Positions 18,242-27,258 are shown, numbered from the stretch's first letter. The stretch is DNA of 33,998 nt from Bacilli bacterium (GCA_024695235.1 JAILIP010000027.1:1-33998); one strand, 5' to 3'. Translations and numbers: made by a program. The notes: generated by a model not told the origin, from the sequence alone.

Positions 18242-18294
18242 CTTATTAGATTTTTTAAAATCTGAATCCAAAATATCTCTAAGGAGTAATCAGT

Positions 18295-20340
18295 ATGAAC
18301 GAAGAAAGACCAAAACGCAGTATATTCTTGTCACTTTTACCATATCTTTTAATGGTTCTTGCTATCGGCGCATTCATTGCTATCATTGTTACCCGCAATG
18401 TATCCAGTGCTGAAACATGGACCGTTTCAAATATTCAAGAAAAGTTAGACAAATACGAAATCAAAACTGCTGATATATATAACAAAGAAACAGTTGTTAC
18501 AGTGGAAGGTAAATACCTTGACCCATCTGACAACAAAGAACATAAGTACACATTCACTTGTGAAACTGCTTGGTTCAACTATTCCTTTGATGATGATGGA
18601 GATCCTCTAACTCCAGAACATCCATCATATAGAACCCTCTTTAGTAATGAAGTTGCTGAATATATGGCAGCTCATGAAGCAGATAAAATTGCTGGTAAGA
18701 CATATTTTGCAGATCATTATGCCTTTGAAGTATCTTGGTTTGATAAATGGGGACCAACACTTATTAGTGTCGGTGTCACATTAATCATCGCAATATTCTT
18801 GTTCACAAGACTTGCCTCATCAGTCAATGGTGCAAATAACAAAGCCATGGACTTTGGCAAGAGCCGTGCAAGACGTGTTGATGCTTCTAAGGTTCGCTTC
18901 AGCGATGTCGCTGGATGCGATGAAGAAAAAGCTGAAATGCAAGAAGTTGTCCAATACTTAAAAGAACCTCAAAAATTCTCTAAGTATGGTGCAAAACTTC
19001 CAAAAGGTATTCTCTTAGTTGGCTCACCAGGTACAGGTAAAACCTTGCTTGCTAAAGCAGTAGCAGGTGAAGCTGGTGTTCCATTCTACTCCATTTCTGG
19101 TTCCGACTTTGTTGAAATGTTCGTTGGTGTCGGTGCTGGACGTGTTAGAGATATGTTTAGAAAAGCCAAACAAACCGCTCCATGTTTGATCTTTATCGAT
19201 GAGATCGATGCTGTTGGTAGACAACGTGGTGCTGGTCTTGGTGGTGGAAACGATGAACGTGAACAAACACTCAACCAACTCCTTGTTGAGATGGATGGTT
19301 TTGAAGATAATTCTGGTATTATCGTCATCGCTGCCACAAATAGAGATGACGTCTTAGATCCAGCCCTTCTCCGTGCTGGTAGATTTGATAGAACAATTAC
19401 TGTCAATCTTCCAGACAAGAAAGGTCGTGAAGCTATATTTAAAGTTCACGCAAGAGGAAAACTTATCGATCCAAAAGTCGACTTTGAAGCTCTTGCGAAA
19501 CGCACTGTCGGTTTCTCCGGTGCGGATATTGAAAATATTTTGAACGAAGCTGCAATTCTTGCAGTGCGTCAGAATGAACCAATGATCACCGTCAAGGATA
19601 TTGACGAAGCTATCGATAGAAGAATTGCAGGTCCTGCTAAATCTTCTAAGGGTATGAATCAAGTTGAACGTAGGACTGTTGCATACCACGAAGCTGGCCA
19701 CGCCATAATTGGTTTAAAGCTCCCTCATTCTGACAAAGTTCAAAAGATTACAATCATTCCGCGCGGAAGAACCGGCGGTCACGTGTTAATGACACCAGAA
19801 GATGATAGATTCTTGATGAGCAAAGCTGAACTTGAAGCTAGAATCGTTGGCTACTTAGGTGGCCGTTCAAGTGAAGAATTCTTCTTCAAAGATGTCACCA
19901 CAGGTGCATCCAATGATATTGAAGTTGCCACAAGAATCGCTAGACTCATGGTCACTGAATACGGTATGTCCTCTTTAGGACCTATCCAATATGAAAAAGA
20001 TTCTGGTTCAGTCTTCTTAGGACGTGATTACACATCTACTCAAAAGAATTTCTCAACTCAAATTGCTTTTGAGATTGATACAGAAGTTAGAAAGATCATC
20101 GATGAAGCTCATAAGAAAGCTTTAGAACTCATTAAAGCTAACAAAGATGATGTTACATTAATCGCTGAGACACTTCTTGAGAATGAGACAATCACGGCCG
20201 AAGAAATCTCATATCTTCTTGAGCATAGAAGCTTAAAAGGATTTGGTGAACGTAAGGCCAAAGAAAAAGCTCCTGAAGCAAAAGAAGAAAAACCTGCTGA
20301 AAAAGTAGAACCTTCTATTGAAGAAAAGAAGGCTGAATAA
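18295..20340 (+). CDS. ftsH: ATP-dependent zinc metalloprotease FtsH
   Basis: GILLVGSPGTGKTLLAKAVAGEA, DEIDAVGRQRGAG, SRH ATNRDDVLDPALLRAGRFDR, HEAGHAIIG zinc motif; AAGGAG SD. Confidence 0.98.
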   Translation: MNEERPKRSIFLSLLPYLLMVLAIGAFIAIIVTRNVSSAETWTVSNIQEKLDKYEIKTADIYNKETVVTVEGKYLDPSDNKEHKYTFTCETAWFNYSFDDDGDPLTPEHPSYRTLFSNEVAEYMAAHEADKIAGKTYFADHYAFEVSWFDKWGPTLISVGVTLIIAIFLFTRLASSVNGANNKAMDFGKSRARRVDASKVRFSDVAGCDEEKAEMQEVVQYLKEPQKFSKYGAKLPKGILLVGSPGTGKTLLAKAVAGEAGVPFYSISGSDFVEMFVGVGAGRVRDMFRKAKQTAPCLIFIDEIDAVGRQRGAGLGGGNDEREQTLNQLLVEMDGFEDNSGIIVIAATNRDDVLDPALLRAGRFDRTITVNLPDKKGREAIFKVHARGKLIDPKVDFEALAKRTVGFSGADIENILNEAAILAVRQNEPMITVKDIDEAIDRRIAGPAKSSKGMNQVERRTVAYHEAGHAIIGLKLPHSDKVQKITIIPRGRTGGHVLMTPEDDRFLMSKAELEARIVGYLGGRSSEEFFFKDVTTGASNDIEVATRIARLMVTEYGMSSLGPIQYEKDSGSVFLGRDYTSTQKNFSTQIAFEIDTEVRKIIDEAHKKALELIKANKDDVTLIAETLLENETITAEEISYLLEHRSLKGFGERKAKEKAPEAKEEKPAEKVEPSIEEKKAE

Positions 20341-20344
20341 AATT

Positions 20345-20366
20345 AGGGAGGACATCCTCCCTTTTT
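20345..20366 (+). terminator. Rho-independent terminator after ftsH
   Basis: GGGAGGA-CA-TCCTCCC followed by TTTTT. Confidence 0.88.
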
Positions 20367-20373
20367 ATATGCA

Positions 20374-20379
20374 TATAAT
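20374..20379 (+). promoter_or_regulatory. -10 box (TATAAT) of the XRE/DUF6273 gene
   Basis: TATAAT ends 20379, ATG at 20389; no SD in the 9 nt between. Confidence 0.5.
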
Positions 20380-20388
20380 AATTATTGA

Positions 20389-21840
20389 ATGAATAATAAT
20401 TTTCTCCTTCAAAAAAGAATAGATGCTGGACTATCACAGTCTCGTATTGCAGATGTTTTAGGATATTCTATTCAGACAATTTCTTTATGGGAAAGCGGTA
20501 AAGGTTCTCCTGCACTTCCTGTTTGGGGAAAATATGCCTCACTTTTAAAAATCGATTTAGAAGGTTTTCTTTTTGATAAAGATAAAAGAAGTAATTTAAA
20601 TTGTGATACATACACTTTCAAAATAGAAAAATTTTCAAGTAATCTTAGGGTGCTAAGAAAAAAGAAAAATTTTACACAAGCAGCATTAGCGAAAGCAATT
20701 AATGCAAGCACGATATCTATCATTAGATTTGAAAAAGGAACATCGTTCCCTTCTTTAAATCAATTTGTGTCACTTTGCAATTTTTATCATCAAAGCATTG
20801 ATGAATTATATTTTGCAATGTCATTCAAAAAGAGTGACGAACCAAAGAAAAAGAAAATCATTTTACCAATCTTAATTCCGATTGTTATTGCTGTAACTGC
20901 TGGCGGCGTTACAACGGGTGCTATTGTTGCTAGAAATAGGAAGAACAAAAACGACACACAAAACATTTCAAACATTTCAAACGACACACATGGTAGAGAT
21001 AGGGATGATACCTCATCTACCTCATCTAATGTGACAAGCGATGATAGTGATCATGAGACTGGTGAGACAATTTATTATGGCCAATACCCACAAACACACG
21101 TTTCTGATAATTCTTTAATTGCTCAACTTGAACTTTTAGATTCACCAAATGCAGTTGGATTTTATGAAAATAATGGCAGTTATTATTTCAAAGAAACATC
21201 TCACCTTCTTGAAGAATCATTAAGAATCGATGGAGGATGCTTCTTTAACGATGACACTCCTATTAGTGATAACACTCCATATTGGTTTAAAGTAGAACCG
21301 ATTAAATGGAGAATTGTTGGTGAAGATGAGAATTCATACACTTTATTTTCTGATGTCATTTTAGATGCTTCTTTATTCTCTAGCGGAGAAGAAAAAACAA
21401 ATAATTATTCAACCTCGGAATTAAGACAGTTTCTTAATAACGATTTTTGTAATAAAGCATTTTTTGGAACAGATTTACCTTTGGTAACTGAGGTGGATAA
21501 TTCTTTATCTAGCACAGGCGATAGTGTCAATCATTTCACATGTGATAATACATTTGACAGAGTCTATGTTCCGAGTCGTGTTGAACTTGGATATATTAGT
21601 GGACATGATCCAGACGCAGACACGAAACGCGATAATAGAAAAAGACTCACGAGCGAATACACACGAATCAAAGCGACAGCATATTCTGATTATGCAGGGT
21701 TATATTGGACAAGAACTCCAAATGCTAACAATAACACTAAAACATTTGTTGTAGAACAAACTGGCGGACTCGTTAACATTTATTATGTTGACTCTCTCTT
21801 TGGCATTTCAGTATGCCCAATGATTCGTATCAGTAAATAA
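20389..21840 (+). CDS. Membrane-anchored regulator: two XRE HTH domains, one TM, extracytoplasmic DUF6273-like domain
   Basis: HTH1 LLQKRIDAGLSQSRIADVLGYSIQTISLWESGKGSPA; HTH2 NLRVLRKKKNFTQAALAKAINASTISIIRFEKGTSFPS; TM IILPILIPIVIAVTAGGVTTGAIVA; C-terminal IKWRIVGEDENSYTLFSDVILDASLF...STSELRQFLNNDFCNKAFF...VYVPSRVELGY...YWTRTP. Confidence 0.8.
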   Translation: MNNNFLLQKRIDAGLSQSRIADVLGYSIQTISLWESGKGSPALPVWGKYASLLKIDLEGFLFDKDKRSNLNCDTYTFKIEKFSSNLRVLRKKKNFTQAALAKAINASTISIIRFEKGTSFPSLNQFVSLCNFYHQSIDELYFAMSFKKSDEPKKKKIILPILIPIVIAVTAGGVTTGAIVARNRKNKNDTQNISNISNDTHGRDRDDTSSTSSNVTSDDSDHETGETIYYGQYPQTHVSDNSLIAQLELLDSPNAVGFYENNGSYYFKETSHLLEESLRIDGGCFFNDDTPISDNTPYWFKVEPIKWRIVGEDENSYTLFSDVILDASLFSSGEEKTNNYSTSELRQFLNNDFCNKAFFGTDLPLVTEVDNSLSSTGDSVNHFTCDNTFDRVYVPSRVELGYISGHDPDADTKRDNRKRLTSEYTRIKATAYSDYAGLYWTRTPNANNNTKTFVVEQTGGLVNIYYVDSLFGISVCPMIRISK

Positions 21841-21866
21841 ATTAATACTTTTATAAAAGTTTAATG

Positions 21867-21890
21867 ACTATCAAAATATGATAGTTTTTC
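21867..21890 (+). terminator. Rho-independent terminator
   Basis: ACTATCA-AAATA-TGATAGT followed by TTTTC. Confidence 0.7.
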
Positions 21891-21953
21891 TTTATATATT
21901 TGCTTCTAGATTGTGATGCCTCATGCATCAAACAAAATAAAGGTGGATATAAA

Positions 21954-22928
21954 ATGGAAAACAAAGTTTCTGAAGAAGTAATTTCTAATAATGTAGTTTC
22001 TGATGAAGAAATACTCATTGGAGGCACAAAGTTTAAAAAAGCAGAAGTAGAAGAAGTTGGTAGAAGACTCGCTAAAAGAAAAACAAACAAGCTTCGTTGG
22101 ACAGGTGCTGCATTCTTAAGTGCAGGCGCAACATTCTTGGTTGTTGGTATAGCTAACTTACCAGATGATGGTGGAGTCGGTTTAATAATTGTTGGTGGAA
22201 TTCTATTTATCTTAGGACTAATTTTCTTCCTCACATCGTTTAAAAGACGTGATCCAATTAGATTCGGCACAAGATATTACCAAAGACAACTTGCTATTCC
22301 AGCAGTACAAAGCGCTGGCGCCGCTCCAGGCCAACCAGCTATTTTAAGTGGCAGAATTTTGCAATTATCAAGAAGACCATTAGTAAGAATTATCTTCAAT
22401 GGTGATGAAAACAAACTTCAAGTTTTCTCTGAAAAAAAGTATTCAAGAATTTACTCAAAAAATGAGGTTCTTGATTATGAACTTAGAGTAGATAACGAAG
22501 TTGTCGTTACATCTGCAACCAAAAAAGGTATGGGTAAATCCATTGCCTTGGGTGCAATTGGTGGTGCACTTTTTAACACCGCTGGTGCAGGTATGTTGGC
22601 AGGTGGAATGTCTGCAAGCCAAAAGACAAAATCTTCCCAAAAAGAAGTACATCACTACACATTACTTATAAAAGTAAAAGATATCAATAGAGCATCTTAC
22701 TACATACCAATTGATACAGTTCAATTAGCAGAAGAAGTTATAACAATCCTGGACATCATTATCGGTAAAGGAAAACCAAAAGAAATCGAAGAACAAGTTG
22801 AAGCAAAACCTGTTCAAAAGAAAGAAGACACCGATAAGTTTGCAGAAATCAAAAAATACAAAGACTTATTAGATTCGGGCATTATCACCCAAGAAGAATT
22901 CGAACAAAAGAAGAAAGAAATTCTCTAA
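21954..22928 (+). CDS. Membrane protein with C-terminal SHOCT domain
   Basis: Two TM segments (GAAFLSAGATFLVVGIANL, VGLIIVGGILFILGLIFFLTSF) and C-terminal KFAEIKKYKDLLDSGIITQEEFEQKKKEIL (SHOCT). Start at 21954 with AAAGGTGG SD rather than ORF-track 21900. Confidence 0.8.
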   Translation: MENKVSEEVISNNVVSDEEILIGGTKFKKAEVEEVGRRLAKRKTNKLRWTGAAFLSAGATFLVVGIANLPDDGGVGLIIVGGILFILGLIFFLTSFKRRDPIRFGTRYYQRQLAIPAVQSAGAAPGQPAILSGRILQLSRRPLVRIIFNGDENKLQVFSEKKYSRIYSKNEVLDYELRVDNEVVVTSATKKGMGKSIALGAIGGALFNTAGAGMLAGGMSASQKTKSSQKEVHHYTLLIKVKDINRASYYIPIDTVQLAEEVITILDIIIGKGKPKEIEEQVEAKPVQKKEDTDKFAEIKKYKDLLDSGIITQEEFEQKKKEIL

Positions 22929-22933
22929 TAATT

Positions 22934-23017
22934 ATGAAAAAAAGAATTGTCTGCTCGCTAATTTTAGGATTGTTAGTTTTAACATCCTATCTTTCATGGT
23001 CAGATAAAGAATATTAA
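22934..23017 (+). CDS. Putative 27-aa small membrane/secreted peptide
   Basis: ATG...TAA encoding MKKRIVCSLILGLLVLTSYLSWSDKEY; below the ORF-track length cutoff; signal-peptide-like but no strong SD. Confidence 0.35.
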   Translation: MKKRIVCSLILGLLVLTSYLSWSDKEY

Positions 23018-23149
23018 AAATTTGGATAACAAATATATCAATATCTTTAATAATATTCGTTTTATTTTAAAAAAGTTCACTATCAATTAATGAATAATAA
23101 TGATGTCGACAAAATAGGTGCACCTCTTCAATTAAGGAGAGAACACAAG

Positions 23150-23368
23150 ATGAAAGTCTATAAAGGACAAGGCCTTCTATATATTTTCAATATGCTTATC
23201 GAAAAACATCAAATTATGAAGAACGACATCATGGAAGAACTTCAAATAACTGAATTAACTTTTTGGAGATATATCCAAGAAATCAAAGCTTTTATATATA
23301 ACTTTAACTTGCCATATGAACTTGTTTATGACAGATTTTCAGACACATACAAGTTGACTGGTAATTAG
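23150..23368 (+). CDS. Small putative winged-helix DNA-binding protein
   Basis: MKVYKGQGLLYIFNMLIEKHQIMKNDIMEELQITELTFWRYIQEIKAFIYNFNLPYELVYDRFSDTYKL resembles HTH_11/DeoR-type N-terminal domains; AAGGAG SD at 23134 supports 23150 over ORF-track 23090. Confidence 0.6.
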   Translation: MKVYKGQGLLYIFNMLIEKHQIMKNDIMEELQITELTFWRYIQEIKAFIYNFNLPYELVYDRFSDTYKLTGN

Positions 23369-23382
23369 TAAGCATTTATCAT
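23354..23382 (+). promoter_or_regulatory. Promoter upstream of dus gene
   Basis: TTGACT (23354-23359)-17 nt-TATCAT (23377-23382). Confidence 0.5.
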
Positions 23383-23408
23383 ATTTTCGGCAAATCGATA
23401 TAACGAAA

Positions 23409-24377
23409 ATGTGGAATATTAAAAACATCAAAATAGATTCACACGTTGTTCTTGGCCCAATGGCAGGAGTAACTTTCCTTTCATATCGCAATTTTATGAA
23501 ACCTTTTGGAGTGGGACTTTCTGTCTCTGAAATGGTGTCTGATTGTGGTCTTATCTATGGAAACAAAACCACGCTTGAATATATCAAAACAAGTGATATC
23601 GATAGACCATGTGCAATACAGCTATTTGGATCAAGTGCAGATACACTATGTAAGGCAATTGATATCGTTTTAGAAAACAACAAAAATATCGATTTAATCG
23701 ATATAAACATTGGTTGTCCAGTTCCTAAAGTCACAAAAACAGGAGCGGGAAGTGCTCTTTTAAAAGACACTAAAAAACTAAAAGAAATTATGACAAAAGT
23801 GGTGGAGCATTTACCTATTCCTGTTACTGCTAAAATTAGACTTGGTTGGGATGATAAATCCATCAATGTTTTTGAAAATGTTAAAGCACTTGAAGAAGCA
23901 GGTGTCGCAATGATTGCAATTCATGTTAGAACTACCAAACAAATGTATTCAGGTAAGGCTAACTACGAAATCATTCGTGATCTTGGGAAAAAGATGAAAG
24001 TACCTCTAGTGATAAGCGGAGATATCTACTCTTTAGAAGATGCAATTAAGGCAAAAGAAATTACAGGTGCAACTGCTGTTATGGTGGCAAGAGGAGGAAT
24101 GGGAAATCCTCATCTTGTTAAGCAAATAGATACATACTTCAATACAGGTGAAAAACTACCAGATGTTTCGCTTGAAGAAAACATCCAATACTTATATAAA
24201 CTCACCGATATGATGATTGAAGAAAAAGGTGAGACTAGAGCAATGATGATTCTTAGAGGAATCGCTCCTAAGTTTTTTGCCAATTATCCAAATACAAAAG
24301 CTCTTAAAAGTGAGCTTGCTCAACATTTATTCACAAGAAAAGATCTTGTTGGAATAGTTAACAAACACATTCACTAA
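23409..24377 (+). CDS. dusB: tRNA-dihydrouridine synthase
   Basis: VLGPMAGVTFLSYRNF, AIQLFGSSADTL, IDINIGCPVPKVTKTGAGSALL, IAIHVRTTKQMYSGKANYE, VISGDIYS. Confidence 0.93.
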   Translation: MWNIKNIKIDSHVVLGPMAGVTFLSYRNFMKPFGVGLSVSEMVSDCGLIYGNKTTLEYIKTSDIDRPCAIQLFGSSADTLCKAIDIVLENNKNIDLIDINIGCPVPKVTKTGAGSALLKDTKKLKEIMTKVVEHLPIPVTAKIRLGWDDKSINVFENVKALEEAGVAMIAIHVRTTKQMYSGKANYEIIRDLGKKMKVPLVISGDIYSLEDAIKAKEITGATAVMVARGGMGNPHLVKQIDTYFNTGEKLPDVSLEENIQYLYKLTDMMIEEKGETRAMMILRGIAPKFFANYPNTKALKSELAQHLFTRKDLVGIVNKHIH

Positions 24378-24393
24378 ACTTAGGCATGCATAC

Positions 24394-24422
24394 TTGCACA
24401 ACTAAGTTAAAAACAATATAAT
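24394..24422 (+). promoter_or_regulatory. Strong promoter predicting a leaderless mRNA for the HTH-DUF3990 gene
   Basis: TTGCAC (24394-24399)-17 nt-TATAAT (24417-24422); 7 nt later is the ATG at 24429. Confidence 0.75.
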
Positions 24423-24428
24423 GATGGT

Positions 24429-25280
24429 ATGTTAAAACAACCATCTTTAAAAGAATTCTTACAGATGTTCATTCTATTTGAAGACGCTTCAGTAGAAGAA
24501 CTAGCAAACGCTATTGGAGTGTCTCCAAGAACAATTTTCAATATCTTTGAAGACAAAAATGTTACTGATGATATCAAACAGAAGTGCTATTCATTTCTGT
24601 ATCGATATAATGGCTCTATTAATAAAGCCACCATTGAGTTCAATCAAGATATATTTGAAGGCAAACTTCTTTACCATGGTTCAAAAGATGGAGTACTTTC
24701 TCCAACAAAAGATGTTTCTAGAGATAAATGTGATTTTGGTAACGGCTTTTATCTAAGCGACAATTATGATCAAGCTGTTGATTTCGTCTGTGCTTATCCA
24801 AATTCAGCAATATATGGTTTTGAATTTCTAAAAGAAAAAGATTTAAATATCGTGACTTTGGATTGTGATTTAGATTGGATGATTTCCATTTGCTATTATC
24901 GTGGCAAGCTAAAAGAATACGAAAATTCCAAAGAATTAAAACGTGCTCTTAAAATAACACAAGATGCTGATGTGATTATTTGTCCAATTGCAGATAATAG
25001 AATGATTCAAATCATTACTAATTTTGCCGATGGAAAAATAACTAGTGAGCAAGCAAAGTATTCTTTAAGAGCACTCAATCTTGGGAATCAATATGTCTTT
25101 AAAACAGACAAAGCATTAAAATGCTTGAGACATATCAATTCCTTCTATCTATGTGAAGTTGAAAAAGCAGAGCATATTAGCAAAGTCAAAGAACGTGTTA
25201 ATGCGACAAGAAAGCATGTTGAAGATACAATCAAGAAATATCGTCGCGATGGCAAATATATAGATGAGGTATTCAAATGA
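24429..25280 (+). CDS. HTH domain fused to DUF3990 (ADP-ribosyltransferase-like) domain; putative toxin
   Basis: N-terminal HTH (FEDASVEELANAIGVSPRTIFNIFED) then GKLLYHGSKDGVLSPTKDVSRDKCDFGNGFYLSDNYDQAVDFVCAYPNSAIYGFEFLKEKDLNIVTLDCDLDWM...DADVIICPIADNRM, matching the DUF3990 pattern (YHGS ... GFYL(S/T) ... AD). Confidence 0.78.
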   Translation: MLKQPSLKEFLQMFILFEDASVEELANAIGVSPRTIFNIFEDKNVTDDIKQKCYSFLYRYNGSINKATIEFNQDIFEGKLLYHGSKDGVLSPTKDVSRDKCDFGNGFYLSDNYDQAVDFVCAYPNSAIYGFEFLKEKDLNIVTLDCDLDWMISICYYRGKLKEYENSKELKRALKITQDADVIICPIADNRMIQIITNFADGKITSEQAKYSLRALNLGNQYVFKTDKALKCLRHINSFYLCEVEKAEHISKVKERVNATRKHVEDTIKKYRRDGKYIDEVFK

Positions 25281-25783
25281 AAGAACTTGATAGTGCCGGT
25301 GTTGAATTAGTGAATTTTCAAGCTGAAGTATTTGAAAAATCAGTTAAGAGATTTTCATGCTCCTCGCCTATATTTATTAGAAGATACATGCTTTCAAAAC
25401 ACACGATGCTTTTAGGAAGAGATATATCTCCATTTGTCCCAACATTAGACTCTGATGAAATACTTGATTTAATTGAAGAAGAATATGGAGAATCTGATTA
25501 TGGAGCGACTAAATATCCAAAGGATGTTATGTCGTGGATTGGATATATGTACATGTACATTGTATACACAAGACAAGTGTCTATTAGACGTGTATATTCT
25601 CTTTTTCCACCTAACTTCATGTATGAGAACTACTATATTTGGCATTCGCAAAGTGAAGAAGTTGCTTTAGATCATTTCATTGAAGTGAACGGATATGATA
25701 AAAACGTTCTCGACAATGAATATCTTTTCAAAGCATATCTAAAAGACAAAGAAAGAGTAACAAAAATAATCAAAGGCTTATAA
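25277..25783 (+). CDS. Conserved-looking hypothetical protein, putative antitoxin/partner of the DUF3990 protein
   Basis: 168 aa; ATGA overlap with the HTH-DUF3990 gene (translational coupling); soluble, no recognised domain. Confidence 0.6.
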   Translation: MKELDSAGVELVNFQAEVFEKSVKRFSCSSPIFIRRYMLSKHTMLLGRDISPFVPTLDSDEILDLIEEEYGESDYGATKYPKDVMSWIGYMYMYIVYTRQVSIRRVYSLFPPNFMYENYYIWHSQSEEVALDHFIEVNGYDKNVLDNEYLFKAYLKDKERVTKIIKGL

Positions 25784-25788
25784 GCACA

Positions 25789-25818
25789 TTGCATGATATG
25801 CGTATATGAGCGTATCAT
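25789..25818 (+). promoter_or_regulatory. Promoter of lipoprotein gene
   Basis: TTGCAT-18-TATCAT followed by AAGGAG SD before ATG 25842. Confidence 0.5.
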
Positions 25819-25841
25819 TAAATTAACAAGGAGTCATACAT

Positions 25842-27239
25842 ATGAAAAAACTTCTACTAATAGCACCTTTAGCGTTGTCGCTTCTTTTAGTGAGCTGCAA
25901 TAACAAAGACAACGAAAATAAAGGCAGTGATGAGGAACAAACATCACAAGACACACCTACAAGTGGTGATCAAACTCCACCTGAGGATCCATGGAAATCT
26001 CTTTTACCAAAAGAGCTAACCGAATTTAAAAAACTCAATATCGTTGGTACTCAAACTGTAGCCGAAGCTCTCGGAGATGAATTTGATGAAGATGTAATGG
26101 TCAATCATTACCCAAAATTAATCAAAGATTCACAGAAAGAAATGACTGAATACGGCATTGATGAGGGCATGTCTGCTGATACTTCAGTTGCAGATTATTA
26201 TAAAGATGATTTCTACGTTGCTTCTCTCACAAGAAACGAAACTTTTGGCACTGTATATCAATACACAGAAAGTTACACTGATGTAGGATGTTTTTATAAC
26301 AATATTCCTATTATCCACGAACAGGGCTCAGTTGTTGTAACCGCCAGTGGTAGTACTTCAACAAAACCTTATGATAGTTGGAATACCTTCCCAAGCTCAG
26401 GAATGAGTGCGACACAGTCCGCTCTTCAAGGTTTAATTTCATTAATAGATGATAGAGTCATGGGCCTAGAAATGAGTGTTCTAACAACTGATGATTTTTA
26501 CTACATCGTTACAGAAAGAACAACAACTATGAATTACGTAAGCCCTATGGTGTATTCTACAACAGATTTTGAACAAAATATTCTTGAAATCAATAAAGAT
26601 CTTCAATTAACTGGTTATTACTATTTCTCTAACAGTATTGCTGATAAAAACCCCGATACCGGTGAAGAAGTCCCAACATTGATGCAACAAGAAGCATCGG
26701 TGGATTTTCTTACTTACGGCGAACAAGTTGAATATGAAAACAAGACAGAATTCCTTGCATCACTTCCTGGACATACAGTTATGATTGACTATAATGCTGG
26801 TGCAGAACAGTACGATCGTAAATCATACATCAATCTGAAATATAAAGATGCAACAGTAGATGGTGACGGCAATTTAACAGCTGTTGGTTCCTCCACCAAC
26901 GAGGGGAAAATGGCGTATTACCTCAATGGAATGCTAAATTATGAATATAACCTCACATCTTCAACAGGCTATGTCGCGATAAGCGAAATTGATATTGCAT
27001 TACTTATTAAACGCATCACAGAAACTCCTAATGGTGAAGAATTCCAAGTGAGCTTCCAATATAGCAATTCCGATGCGACATTCATGTCCTTACAAGCAGC
27101 AATCCCAAATTCGTCGTTACAGACACTTGATGGAACAAAATATATTGTTTTACAACAAAACTATGTTGTCTTTGTTGCTAGTTTCAATCCAACATTAGTG
27201 GAACCTAGTTTCACATTTGAGGCAGCAGACGCTCGTTAA
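25842..27239 (+). CDS. Predicted lipoprotein of unknown function
   Basis: MKKLLLIAPLALSLLLVSCNNKDNENKGSDEEQTSQDTPTSGDQ: signal peptide, lipobox, low-complexity linker, then ~410 aa with no recognised domain. Confidence 0.8.
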   Translation: MKKLLLIAPLALSLLLVSCNNKDNENKGSDEEQTSQDTPTSGDQTPPEDPWKSLLPKELTEFKKLNIVGTQTVAEALGDEFDEDVMVNHYPKLIKDSQKEMTEYGIDEGMSADTSVADYYKDDFYVASLTRNETFGTVYQYTESYTDVGCFYNNIPIIHEQGSVVVTASGSTSTKPYDSWNTFPSSGMSATQSALQGLISLIDDRVMGLEMSVLTTDDFYYIVTERTTTMNYVSPMVYSTTDFEQNILEINKDLQLTGYYYFSNSIADKNPDTGEEVPTLMQQEASVDFLTYGEQVEYENKTEFLASLPGHTVMIDYNAGAEQYDRKSYINLKYKDATVDGDGNLTAVGSSTNEGKMAYYLNGMLNYEYNLTSSTGYVAISEIDIALLIKRITETPNGEEFQVSFQYSNSDATFMSLQAAIPNSSLQTLDGTKYIVLQQNYVVFVASFNPTLVEPSFTFEAADAR

Positions 27240-27258
27240 AAAACAAGATACGTTCACG

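Noticed and set aside
19024-19701. Minus-strand ORFs inside ftsH
   Set aside because: Antisense to strongly conserved ftsH; low-complexity, no recognisable domains.
21847-21860. Perfect palindrome ACTTTTATAAAAGT
   Set aside because: AT-rich and short, next to a better terminator; could be chance.
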